A stretch of 64,000 bases of DNA, taken from Igneacidithiobacillus copahuensis. Its GTDB lineage: Bacteria > Pseudomonadota > Gammaproteobacteria > Acidithiobacillales > Acidithiobacillaceae. Made by a program: the position numbers and the translations under genes. The stretch's first letter is position 1, and every line of letters begins with the position of its first letter. Under the pieces are notes generated by a model that saw only the letters and a list, made by a program, of their open reading frames with translations, searched no databases and was not told the DNA's origin. Positions 23,392 to 32,500 of the stretch are shown piece after piece. The DNA is taken from positions 1-64,000 of the forward strand of contig NZ_JAAXYO010000182.1 in assembly GCF_018854015.1 (NCBI RefSeq), given 5' to 3'.

Positions 23392-24466
23392 CGGCTCCTG
23401 CCGCCGGGTCCTTCAGGGTTTCCTGCCGCAGATTGCGCAGGGTCTGCAGCTCACTCTGAAAATCTACATGGTGGGGTAGCTTCAGGTGTTCCAGAAAGCC
23501 CATGGCTGCCACGTTGTCACCGTGGGCCAGCACAAACTCCTGATCCTGCGCTGGAGCGTTGCACTCCTCCCCCAGCTCGGCGCCGCGCAGGGCGCGATCC
23601 ACCAGCGCCATGGCAATGGCTTTGCGCTCGTTGCCGCCCAATTGCAGGCCATAACCGCGAGTGAACTGTGCCTGTTCCGTCGCTGGCTGGTGCACGGTTT
23701 CTGCCTCGACGGCATGCACTTCGCCAATGCAGACCGCTTCGACAATTCCCGGTAGTTGCACATAGACCCGCGCCGGACCGCTGCGCAATTCCCCCAGAAA
23801 CGGATGGGTATGTCCATAGCCGCGTTGTGTGGAATAGGCCAGACCGAGTACAAACCCCTCATCGGCCCGGGCCAGCGCTTGCAGGCGCAAGGCCCGCGGG
23901 GCAGGGAATTGGAGAGGCTCCTCGCGTAGATCGGGCGGGACGGCCGGCCCTTTTTCATTAGCACTGCTGGCCTCCAGTATTCCCTCGCGCGTAAGGATTT
24001 CCGCGAGATTACCGGATTCGCCATGCTTGGCGTTGGACTCCAAATCATGCTGCGGCAATTCCATCCCGGCGAAAAATCCGATCAAGCGATGCGAGTAATC
24101 GTAGGTGGCACCAAGGCGCTGTCCTCCCGGCAGGTCCTTGAATACCGCCGAAATCCGTCGCTCTGCACGGGCGTCGTCGAGAGCTATTGGCAGTGCCTCC
24201 CCCAGTCGGGGCAAGGTGGCGGCATAGGCGCGCAGCAGAAACACCGCTTCGAGAACATCTCCTTGTCCCTGTAGGAGTGCCTGCGCCGCGAGTTTCGGTG
24301 CGTGGAGAGCAGCCTCGGCCATGACCCGATCGATGGCTTTGCGCTGGGAGCGCAGGGTCTCGGTAATGCGCGCTGTGTCGTCGATCCTTCCTTCGATCTC
24401 CTGGGCCACCAGGCGGTGTGCCTGGTCGATGGCTGCCTCGCCCCCTTTGCTGGCTACATAGCTCAT
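23372..24466 (-). CDS. phnI: C-P lyase core subunit PhnI
   Basis: PhnI is the core subunit with nucleosidase activity that, with PhnGHL, couples phosphonate to ATP. The start MSYVASKGGEAAIDQAHRLV overlaps the phnH stop (TGATG). The 364-residue protein has the typical YDYSHRLIGFFAGMELPQHD and TQRGYGHTHPFLGELRSG stretches. Upstream open frame before the start is not conserved and belongs to phnH in another frame. Confidence 0.95.
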   Translation of the reverse strand: MSYVASKGGEAAIDQAHRLVAQEIEGRIDDTARITETLRSQRKAIDRVMAEAALHAPKLAAQALLQGQGDVLEAVFLLRAYAATLPRLGEALPIALDDARAERRISAVFKDLPGGQRLGATYDYSHRLIGFFAGMELPQHDLESNAKHGESGNLAEILTREGILEASSANEKGPAVPPDLREEPLQFPAPRALRLQALARADEGFVLGLAYSTQRGYGHTHPFLGELRSGPARVYVQLPGIVEAVCIGEVHAVEAETVHQPATEQAQFTRGYGLQLGGNERKAIAMALVDRALRGAELGEECNAPAQDQEFVLAHGDNVAAMGFLEHLKLPHHVDFQSELQTLRNLRQETLKDPAAGADDASVV

Positions 24467-25011
24467 CAGGGTAGTCCTATCTGTGTGCTGCGCGGCAGGC
24501 CAATGCAGGCGTCCGGTAGCAAGAGTATGACATCCACCCCTTGCGGATAGCGGGCGTGATTGCGTTCCCAGGCCATAAGAAAGGAAGGTGCTAGCGGTAG
24601 CCAAGTCGTCAGTTGACCGTTAATGCCCGGCCCTTGCAGTACATAATCCTGACCTGGACCGCGCAGTGCCCAACAGAGCAGGGTCGCGCTGTTTTCTGGT
24701 GCCTCCTCGCTGCCCTGAGGTAGGTCATCCAGGGCCGACCAATCCCAGTCGGCCGCGCGCGCCAGTACGAAATCTGCGGGCAGGTTGGACGCTCTGCGGG
24801 CATTCAGACCAGCAACCCAGTTTTCCAATTCCTTGTCGAGGCCTGGCCAGAGGCAGATGCTGGTCGCGCTGTCCAGTAGACAGGAAAGAACAAGCCCAAG
24901 ACTGCCGAAAGGAAAGGTGTCCGCATCCGGCAACCGTTGTGGGATTCCCGGCCGGCTCATCGCAGCGAGCAAACTGCGGAAGCTTCGTTGATCCTGGTGT
25001 ACCCGCGTCAT
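24466..25011 (-). CDS. phnH: C-P lyase core subunit PhnH
   Basis: PhnH is a core component of the C-P lyase complex. It has 181 residues from an ATG overlapping the phnG stop. Typical segments are QRSFRSLLAAMSRPGIPQRL near the amino terminus and GPGINGQLTTWLPLAPSFLM plus ERNHARYPQGVDVILLLPDA near the carboxy terminus. Confidence 0.93.
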   Translation of the reverse strand: MTRVHQDQRSFRSLLAAMSRPGIPQRLPDADTFPFGSLGLVLSCLLDSATSICLWPGLDKELENWVAGLNARRASNLPADFVLARAADWDWSALDDLPQGSEEAPENSATLLCWALRGPGQDYVLQGPGINGQLTTWLPLAPSFLMAWERNHARYPQGVDVILLLPDACIGLPRSTQIGLP

Positions 25012-25445
25012 TCCATGTTCTCCAGATTGAAGAAGTCCACCTGCGTGGCCCGATATTGCGCGTGCTGGCACGCGTTATCGTCGTCTATGGACTTTTGTAG
25101 AGCCTCCATCAAAAGTCTCCCCCAGCTCTCCCAGCTCGATGTGTCCTGCAACAATGCATCCCAGCGAGCAATCCAAAGGGCATGCTCGGCATCATCTCCC
25201 AAGAGCCAGCCCAACCCCTCGTACCCGCGGGCATCACGGATATGAGCTTGGGTGACGAGAAGATCCGTCAGACAAAATGGATCGCCCTCAACATCGGCTC
25301 GTGCGGGTAGCAAGAGAGTACCGAGCTGTGGACCCAGCAGCAGCTCATAGCTTGGCCAGTCCGGAACCCAGGTCGCGAGCTCCCTGAGCTGCGCCGGTGG
25401 CGCAAGTGCGAGGGTGGCCAGGACTTGGGAGCGTTGGTAGGGCAT
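25008..25445 (-). CDS. phnG: C-P lyase core subunit PhnG
   Basis: PhnG is the small core subunit of the C-P lyase complex and the first gene of this phn operon. The start MPYQRSQVLATLALAPPAQL has an ideal GGAGG site; the ORF could extend six codons further but without one. The length of 145 residues is normal. Upstream, a TATAAT-like hexamer lies near 25462-25467 on the minus strand. No clear 11-bp PHO array is visible here, only one isolated element near 25493. phnCDE transporter genes are not present upstream. Confidence 0.92.
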   Translation of the reverse strand: MPYQRSQVLATLALAPPAQLRELATWVPDWPSYELLLGPQLGTLLLPARADVEGDPFCLTDLLVTQAHIRDARGYEGLGWLLGDDAEHALWIARWDALLQDTSSWESWGRLLMEALQKSIDDDNACQHAQYRATQVDFFNLENME

Positions 25446-25615
25446 AACACCTCCAAAGCTCATATTATATAGACAACTATAACTTTATAAATGTGACCTA
25501 GTGTTCAAATCAATCAACTTATCAGTCGTTTGAGCCTCGGACGTTGCGGACAAGGAAGAATGAGCTTTCCATGCTTTGTCAGGATCAATTACACATGGAA
25601 TTTCTCTGGTTGTTG

Positions 25616-25756
25616 TTACCAGTCAAAGGCACCCATCATGTCGTACGCATTGCGATCGCGGTGGTTGAGCGGCTCAAGCCCAAATCGTGATTCGATAAAC
25701 TTCAGGATGCTCGCAGTGCTCGTGACGTGATGATCTACCAACCCCGAACGAGTCCA
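25616..25756 (-). pseudogene. Carboxy-terminal relic of a second phospholipase C
   Basis: On the minus strand 47 codons, including the TAA stop, can be aligned with the carboxy terminus of the phospholipase at 15032-16603. LVDHH, then STASILKFIESRFGLEPLNH, then RDRNAYDMMGAFDW match the intact gene at nearly every residue. The remaining ~475 codons are absent, and the relic begins exactly at the terminator of the TonB-dependent receptor. The rest of 25446-25822 holds nothing else I can identify. Confidence 0.85.
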
Positions 25757-25781
25757 AAAAAGCCCCCGGCGATGCCGGGGG
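25756..25781 (-). terminator. Rho-independent terminator of the TonB-dependent receptor gene
   Basis: On the minus strand CCCCCGGC and GCCGGGGG form an eight-base-pair stem around a three-base loop, followed by G-C and six T. It lies 42 bases after the receptor stop. Confidence 0.85.
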
Positions 25782-25822
25782 TGCCTGTTAAACTGAGTAA
25801 GTGCACCGACTAAATGAACGCG

Positions 25823-28165
25823 TTAAAATCTTGCAGATACAGTGACAAAATATTGCCGGGGCGCACCTGGGTCTACCAGAATGGCACCAGCGCTGTTGCC
25901 GCCGAAGTATCCGCCACTGGTTATGTACTCGATAGGATTGTAGCGCGTATCGAAAAGGTTGTATAAGCCAACAGAGAGCTTGACAGTTTTCAGCGTCGGG
26001 ATAAAAGAATCTAGTCGATTAGTTTTTATCCCAAGAATGAGATTAGATACATTGTATCCTGGCTGCTTCCGGTGCGATGGCGCACCAGTTAAATTATTGA
26101 ACAGATATTGAGAGCTTGTATACTGATCAACAAATTTCGGAGAGAAAAGAAAGCCGTGATAATAATAACGATAATCAACGCCCGCACTCATAGTAAGATT
26201 TGGGCTATAAGATACGTTTTCATTGTGCAAAGTGGTACCTCCACCCTGTGGGGTGTAGGACGTATAATATGAATGATTGAGACCAAGATTGGCGAACAGA
26301 TGCCAGTGCCAGGAGGGATTATCTGCTATTGCCACAGTGACACCGTTCACTACTGCATTTGCTGCAGCAAACTTGGTCTGGGCAATATTGGAAAGGTAGG
26401 TTGCAATGGTTTCATTGGCTAGTCTGTCGTGGTAGTAATTTATGTTGAACGTGAAGTCATGCAAAAAATACCAATTTTGCACTAAGAATTTAGCGCCAAT
26501 TTCATAATCTGTGCTTTTCACAGGCTTAAGCGTGTTAAAATCAATAGTTCCACCATTGCTGTTGTAGGCGCCAAAGTTATTGTCAGTTGGGTTTTGATAG
26601 GATACGCTATAGTGAGCATATAATGCTCCCCATTTAACCGGCGCGAAGCGCACGCCGACGGATGGCTCCAAACGAGATATTGTATCCGAAGAGCTATTGA
26701 TGAGAGTTTGATTCTGCGCGCCAGCTGGCAAATTTGGAAACGCCTCGTTACCGTTGTTATACATTTGGGTTTGATACTGCACAGCGGCTAATCCAGGAGT
26801 TATCTTAAGGCCTGCATATGGCGTGATGGTATCTTGGATAAAGCCAGTCAGATATGTGTTATAAAGAACATCGCTGTTGTACTGAATAGGATAATATCTG
26901 CTGGTTCCTAGCTGCTCGTTATAACCTGCATAAATCGATGAATATTTTTGTTGAATCCACGATCCTCCTGCTTTTATGAGGTTCATCGGCAAATGCCAGG
27001 TGAAGTACAACTTGTCTCCGTAGGTATCCGAGCTTGGGTTATAATATTCGGAATTAGCTGTATTATCTGGTTGATAATTCGTGATACGATAATGCAATCT
27101 GTGTCCGTGACGATACCATGCAAGGTCATGCAACGTTAAATCTTTGCTCATATGGGTATTGAGCTTTGCGTATAGCATGTATCCTTGCACCTTCAGCTGC
27201 TTGAACCATACTGACTGCGGGAGTGATGAATAGAACCCAGTAGTTGCTTGGCTGTACAAGGGTGCGTTGGCGTTCAGGCCTTCGGTTGTGATGCCCTGTA
27301 TAGGAGCGATAGGGATAAAATTTGGCCTGAACTCACGGGAACTGTCAACGTAGCCACCAAGACTGAATGTACCGTTCTGAAAAGCTTTTGTCACCTTACC
27401 AAAATAGGCGAATGACTGTGAGGGCGCATTGAATGTTCCCGTACGGAACGTATTGTTTTTGATGTAGCCTCCCGCCAGAACTGCGGACCATCCATCGTAC
27501 ATTCCTGTCTTGAGATCAAAGTTGTAACCAAGCGTACCGTTACTGCCAAATGTGGTACCAATTTCGGCGCCTGGCTTTAATGACGGCTGGAGTGGTACAA
27601 AGTTGATGGTGCCACCAACGCTATCGAACCACCGATCGGCTGGATTCCCTGGCCCGTAGGTTACGTTGACGCCATGTATCATTTGGAGAATAGGAATTTC
27701 GTTTGAGTCCCATCCACCATTATGAGAAATCAGATTGTTCATGGGAACCCCGTCAAACAATACCGTCAGGCCATTGCGCTCGACGTCACCGTTGACAGAT
27801 GACCAGCCCACCTTCACGCCGCGCACTGCGATTTCATAGCGCGCGGTTGATGCTATTCCGCCGTAGCCACGAGTAGCTATGCCGGGCGCAAGCGATAGAG
27901 CCTGCGCTGCTCCGGCAGTGGGTCCTACGCCTTGAATTTCACGCTTCCCAAGGACGGCCTGGGATTGTGTGGATTTAAAAATCTGCTTATGAGTAAGTTT
28001 GCTATCTGAGCTGTTCCGATCCGTGACGGCTTTTGAGGCCTTGCTCACCTCGCCTACATTAACTCCTGGTTGGCTGTCACTAGCGAGGGCTATGCTGTAT
28101 AAGTTACACAGTCCGATGGATAACAGTGCAGCATGTAGCGGTTTAAATTGAAAAGTGCTGATCAT
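25823..28165 (-). CDS. TonB-dependent outer-membrane receptor
   Basis: The 780-residue protein has a signal peptide ending near residue 28 (IALAS). An amino-terminal extension and a plug domain follow (about 60-210: GTAGAAQALSLAPG-like region, ARYEIAVRGVKVGWSSVNGD, LTVLFDGVPMNNL, GGTINFVPL). A 22-strand-type beta-barrel ends in Phe (QYFVTVSARF). It imports a scarce substrate across the outer membrane using TonB. Base composition is clearly AT-richer than neighbouring genes, suggesting transfer. A small winged-helix gene lies upstream with a five-element PHO-like array, so the substrate may be a phosphorus compound. Iron chelates are the usual alternative. Confidence 0.85.
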   Translation of the reverse strand: MISTFQFKPLHAALLSIGLCNLYSIALASDSQPGVNVGEVSKASKAVTDRNSSDSKLTHKQIFKSTQSQAVLGKREIQGVGPTAGAAQALSLAPGIATRGYGGIASTARYEIAVRGVKVGWSSVNGDVERNGLTVLFDGVPMNNLISHNGGWDSNEIPILQMIHGVNVTYGPGNPADRWFDSVGGTINFVPLQPSLKPGAEIGTTFGSNGTLGYNFDLKTGMYDGWSAVLAGGYIKNNTFRTGTFNAPSQSFAYFGKVTKAFQNGTFSLGGYVDSSREFRPNFIPIAPIQGITTEGLNANAPLYSQATTGFYSSLPQSVWFKQLKVQGYMLYAKLNTHMSKDLTLHDLAWYRHGHRLHYRITNYQPDNTANSEYYNPSSDTYGDKLYFTWHLPMNLIKAGGSWIQQKYSSIYAGYNEQLGTSRYYPIQYNSDVLYNTYLTGFIQDTITPYAGLKITPGLAAVQYQTQMYNNGNEAFPNLPAGAQNQTLINSSSDTISRLEPSVGVRFAPVKWGALYAHYSVSYQNPTDNNFGAYNSNGGTIDFNTLKPVKSTDYEIGAKFLVQNWYFLHDFTFNINYYHDRLANETIATYLSNIAQTKFAAANAVVNGVTVAIADNPSWHWHLFANLGLNHSYYTSYTPQGGGTTLHNENVSYSPNLTMSAGVDYRYYYHGFLFSPKFVDQYTSSQYLFNNLTGAPSHRKQPGYNVSNLILGIKTNRLDSFIPTLKTVKLSVGLYNLFDTRYNPIEYITSGGYFGGNSAGAILVDPGAPRQYFVTVSARF

Positions 28166-28330
28166 GAGTTAACTCCTTTAGTGTTACAGAAATCGTTGGA
28201 TAGAGTGCACAAAATACATGATTCTATGGTGTTAAATAACTTCTCTGTTAATTCTGTGTGTTTTGCAGAAACTGTTAACAAAATTCTATTTAACATACTA
28301 GTTCTCATGCAATGTGTCATTTCTTTTTCA

Positions 28331-28684
28331 TCAAGTCCATCTATATCCGAAGCTTCGAACCGATTCAATCTTTTGCGAACAGTTCGCTTCTATCAGTTTT
28401 CGATTGACACGGAGGACATAGACTGCGAGAGCATTTTTGGTGCCCGCGGAATTCCGGAATAGCGCGCGCAAGAGGCTTTCATGGGAGACAGCGATTCCCT
28501 CCCGGGCTACAAGATAATCGATTAATAACCATTCCTTTGGAGAGAATGTGATCCTTTGTTCGCCCACAACCCCGAGAAGTGATGCCTGGTCCAGGCGCAA
28601 ACGGTGATGGTTGTTCTCTTGCATTGCAATAAAGCTAGATCTACTGAGAGATGGGTTGGTATCACCAGTGCCGCGACTGAACAT
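28331..28684 (-). CDS. Stand-alone winged-helix regulator (OmpR/PhoB DNA-binding domain)
   Basis: The 117-residue protein consists almost only of an OmpR/PhoB-type DNA-binding domain: ITFSPKEWLLIDYLVAREGI near residue 45, a recognition-helix region LAVYVLRVNRKLIEA near 85, and the closing wing VRSFGYRWT. No receiver domain is encoded, so it cannot be phosphorylated in the usual way. An AGGAG site precedes the ATG. It lies 165 bases upstream of the receptor gene and is probably its local activator. A PHO-box-like array lies 49 bases upstream of its start. Confidence 0.72.
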   Translation of the reverse strand: MFSRGTGDTNPSLSRSSFIAMQENNHHRLRLDQASLLGVVGEQRITFSPKEWLLIDYLVAREGIAVSHESLLRALFRNSAGTKNALAVYVLRVNRKLIEANCSQKIESVRSFGYRWT

Positions 28685-28732
28685 GGCTGTTTACTCCTAG
28701 TTCCTGATGTTTAGACATCATAACAGGAGTTT

Positions 28733-28783
28733 GTGACACTAGTGTGAATCTTCGATTACAATATTATTACAATATTATGACAA
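28733..28783 (-). promoter_or_regulatory. PHO-box-like array, five elements
   Basis: On the minus strand, in reading order, TTGTCAT (28777-28783), TTGTAAT (28766-28772), TTGTAAT (28755-28761), GATTCAC (28744-28750) and GTGTCAC (28733-28739) are spaced exactly 11 bp. A TATGAT hexamer (28717-28722) follows ten bases after the last element, in position for a -10 box. This is the longest array in the window and points at the winged-helix gene. Confidence 0.75.
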
Positions 28784-29096
28784 CTAAAGTATGCGTTTAT
28801 TGCTCGAAGGATGAGGGCGTCTTGGCTTGGCTAAATGATACTTATCCTAGCGTAAATTCCTATGCTAGCAACTAATAATTAGATAAGAATTAGGATAACG
28901 TATCTTCCGTGTTTCCACTGCGGAACAGATATATGAAGGGTTATCTCCACGTGATACTGGGGTCACGCCGATTATGTTCTGATTTTTCTATCTTCTCGGG
29001 CCGACTACACGTGGGCTGACCAAAAAATGCCTGGAATAGAGCCCTGTCATCAAACTCCTCGGGAACAAGGGCCGGTTTTTAACAATTGAGCAGGCT
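28784..29096. other. AT-rich gap without a recognisable gene
   Basis: No convincing coding frame, RNA gene or terminator is visible between the PHO-like array and queF. It contains CTAATAATTAG-type AT-rich repeats near 28873 and two CACGTG palindromes near 28950 and 29010, whose flanks do not form a clear inverted repeat. It marks the right edge of the AT-richer segment; base composition returns to normal at queF. Confidence 0.5.
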
Positions 29097-29522
29097 TCAA
29101 TACCCCGGCTGATGCCGGGTCCACGGCGCCGGTCCCAACTGCATCAGCAGGGAAGGGTTGTCCCAGTCGGGTTGCCGATGCTCCACCAGCACATCGGTGC
29201 TGATGCCACCGCGCACATACCAACGTCCCAGCAGGCGCAGATAGCGGGGTTCCAGCAACTGCACCAGATCACTGGCGATGCGATTGCTGAGGGCTTCATG
29301 GAAGGCACCCTCGTTGCGGTAGCTCCACAGATACAGCTTGAGGGATTTCAACTCCACGTTGCGTTGGTCGGGAACGAAGTCGAGAAGAAAATGCGCGAAG
29401 TCCGGCTGGCCGGTCAGTGGGCAGAGGCAGGTGAACTCGGGTAGATCCATGTGCACCAGGTAATCGCGTTCCGGGCAAGGGTTGGGAAAGCTCTGTAAAT
29501 CGCGGCTCGGTTGACTGGGCAT
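29097..29522 (-). CDS. queF: NADPH-dependent 7-cyano-7-deazaguanine reductase (short type)
   Basis: QueF reduces preQ0 to preQ1 in queuosine synthesis for tRNA. The start MPSQPSRDLQSFPN has a GAGGAGAA site; the much longer open frame upstream is shadow of smc and was rejected. The catalytic Cys lies in FTCLCPLTGQPDFA near residue 38, and the T-fold QueF motif ELKSLKLYLWSYRNEGAFHE is near 70. The length of 141 residues fits the unimodular form. Confidence 0.93.
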   Translation of the reverse strand: MPSQPSRDLQSFPNPCPERDYLVHMDLPEFTCLCPLTGQPDFAHFLLDFVPDQRNVELKSLKLYLWSYRNEGAFHEALSNRIASDLVQLLEPRYLRLLGRWYVRGGISTDVLVEHRQPDWDNPSLLMQLGPAPWTRHQPGY

Positions 29523-29577
29523 CAAGTTCTCCTCAAGATAGTGCGATCGGCCACTATCATAGCAAAAACCGGCGCCC

Positions 29578-32500
29578 ATGCGTCTCTCCGCCATCCACCT
29601 ACACGGATTCAAATCCTTCCGCAACGCCACCCGTATCGATGTGCAGCGCAACCCGCTGGTCATCGTCGGACCCAATGGCTGTGGCAAATCCAACATCATC
29701 GACGCCATTCGCTGGGTACTGGGCGAATCTTCCGCACGGCAACTGCGCGGTGGCGCCATGGCCGATGTCATCTCCAATGGCTCCACGAGCCGCGGGGCCG
29801 CGCAACAGGCCGTCGTCGAACTGCTTTTTGATAATTCCACCGGCAAAGCCCCCGCGCCGTGGACGGCCAGCGCGGAAATTCGCGTGCAACGGCGGCTTTC
29901 CCGCGATGGCGACAGCCAATACCGTATCAATGACGCCCGCTGTCGTCGCCGGGATGTTGGTGACCTCTTTCTGGGCACCGGTCTGGGTGCCAGCAGCTAC
30001 GCCATCATCGAACAGGGAACCATCGGGCGCATCATCGAAAGTCGGCCCGAGGATCTCCGCGCCATGCTCGAAGAGGCGGGCGGAATCAGTCGCTACAAGG
30101 AGCGCCGCCGCGAAACGGAGCAGCGCATTGCCGAGACCCGCGAGCATTTGCAGCGCTTGCGCGACATTTACGGCGAAATGGAACAGCAGTATCAGCGGCT
30201 GACCCGCCAGGCCGAGCAGGCTCGCAAATTGCGGGAACTGCGCCAAGAAGAGCGGCGTTGGCAGTGGTGGGAACTGGTCCTGCACTTGGAGGCCGTTGCC
30301 GCGGAGCAGGCGCAGATGCAGGACGAGCTCGCCACAACTGCGGCCCTATTACAGGCTATGCAAGAAGAGGAACTGCGAGCGCATGTGGCTCTGGACGCCC
30401 GGCGTAACGAGCTGGCGCAGCAGGAAGAACAGCTGCGCGAAGCGCAGGCCGAGCAATATGCCGCACAGGCCGAGCAGACGATGGCCGAGCAGGACTGGCA
30501 ACGTCTGCAGGAAGAAGGAAAACGTCTGCAGCGCAGGCAAAAGGAGGAGCGCGAACGGCACGCGCATATCGAGGAAGAGAAAGCACGACGAGTGCGTCAG
30601 TTGCAGGAGGCGCAGAGCCGCTTACAGGGCCTACAGGAGCGTGAGCGGGTCCGAAGCGCGGAAGAACAGCAGTTGCGCGTGGAGCGCGAGCGCCTGGATC
30701 GGGCAGTCCGCGATGCCGAACTTGCCCAGCAAGCCGTGCGCGACAAGTTGCAGGACTGGCGTCGTCAGGTGGAAGTACGGGAAGCGCAGTGGCGGGAATT
30801 GCAGCCGCGGATTGCGGAGATGGAGCAGCGTCGTGCTCGCCTGGGGAATCCCTCTGTCCCTGCTCCAGAGGAGTTGGCGACGCGTCAGGCGCGGGTGGAT
30901 GAGGCCACTGGCGAACGGGAACGGGTCGAGGCAGCGCTTGCGGCAACGGAGCAGAACCTGGCACGACTCGCGACGACAATCGAGCAGTTTCAGGAGGAAT
31001 GGCAAAAATTGCGTGATGAGCTGCAGCGCCGCCGCGCCCAACGGGATGCCCTGGAACGTTTGGCGCGGGGCCTGCAGAAGAAGGGACCGAGCGCTGCAGA
31101 CCGGGCCCTCAGTGGCATATTAGCGGTAGATGCGGAATGGGAACGGGCTACCGAGTTGGTACTGGGCGAACGCCTGCACGCCATACTCAGCGAAACGGAG
31201 ACCCTGCCATCCGGCTCGGGAAGCTGGTTATGGATTTCTCCGGTAAAGCCAGACGCATCTTTGCCAGAAGATGCCTTGTGGCATCGGCTGCGTCTCGACG
31301 AGCCCTGGAAAGAGGCGCTTTTGCCCTGGCTCTGGGGCCTGCGCTGTTGCCCCGATTTGCCCAGCGCCACGGCCCGTATCGCGGAGTTGCAAGTGGGCGA
31401 GCATTGGCTGACCCCCAACGGCGAATTGCTCTGTGCTACGGGTTTATGGCGTTTGGGGACAGAGGAGGACACGACCAGTTGGCTGCGCGTGCGCCGTGAG
31501 CTGGAAGAACTGAGCATACAGCTGCCGGATTTGGAGTGCCAGGCGACCCTGGCTGAAACCGTGCTGCGCAACTGCCGCGAGGAATTGACACAGGCGCGCG
31601 GCCAGGGGCAGAACCTGCGCCGGCAGGCGCAAGAGGCACAGACGAAACTGGCGCAAGCACGGGAAAAACTTGCCGAGTGGCAAAGCACTCTTGCGGCCGC
31701 GGAGCAGCGCGCAGCCGCCGAGCGTGAAGAATGTGAGCATCTGGATGTGGAGTTGCAACAACTCAGACAGCGCCATGCAGGATTGGATGAAGAGCTGCGG
31801 CGGGAGCGCACGCGGGCGTCCGGGCTACGTCAACAGGAAGAAGAGGCGCGGCGCGGCCTCGAAGATCGTCGGCGCGAGCAGCAAGAGCAGCGGCAGCGTT
31901 TTGCCCGAATGCGCGATGAGGGACAGCGCGCGGCGCTGGAGCAGCAGCGCCTGGAAAATGAACAACGGATGGCCGAGGAGCGCCTGCAAAGTCTGAGAGA
32001 GGAGGGCGAGCGCGCGACGCAGGCACTGGCCGATCTCGAAGGCGCTCAGGGGCGTTGGCGGGCAGATCTCCCTGGCGCCGAGGAACGCCGTAGCCTGCAA
32101 GTGGCCCGCCGTATTACTGCACAGCAGCGGCTGGCACAAATACAGGAAGCGGGCGAACAGCTACGGCAGCAGCTTCGCACTCTGGATCAGCAACGCCAGG
32201 CTGGACAGCAGCAGCAACGGCAGAGCGAAGTGCAACGGGCCAAACAGGAGGCCAAGCTTGCACATCTGGAGGAACGTCACCAGGAGCTCCTGCAGAAGGC
32301 GCAGGAACTGGCGGCGATTTTGGGCGAGAACCCCGGACCCATGCCCGCAAACAGCACCCCACAAACGGAGCTGCAGCGTCTGCAGGCAGCCATTGCCCGG
32401 CTCGGTAATGTCAACCTCGCCGCCGAGGAGGAGCTTACCGAGCTGCAGGAGCGTCAGGGCGATTTAGCTGCGCAGGTGGCAGATGTCGATCAAGCCCTGC

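Noticed and set aside
25445..25560. PHO-box array upstream of phnG
   Set aside because: Only one element (near 25493) fits; the positions 11 bp away on either side do not. The phn operon may be controlled by PhnF or by read-through, but an array is not visible.
28162..28368. 68-residue minus-strand ORF between the winged-helix regulator and the receptor, ending in an ATGA overlap with the receptor start
   Set aside because: It lacks a ribosome binding site and any motif, overlaps the end of the regulator gene, and covers DNA that should be the receptor promoter. Low-GC DNA makes such frames likely.
29523..29978. Amino-terminal extension of the queF frame to 293 residues
   Set aside because: The extension is antisense to the well-conserved SMC start, has Ser/Arg-rich shadow composition and no ribosome site. 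The internal ATG with GAGGAGAA gives a normal QueF length.
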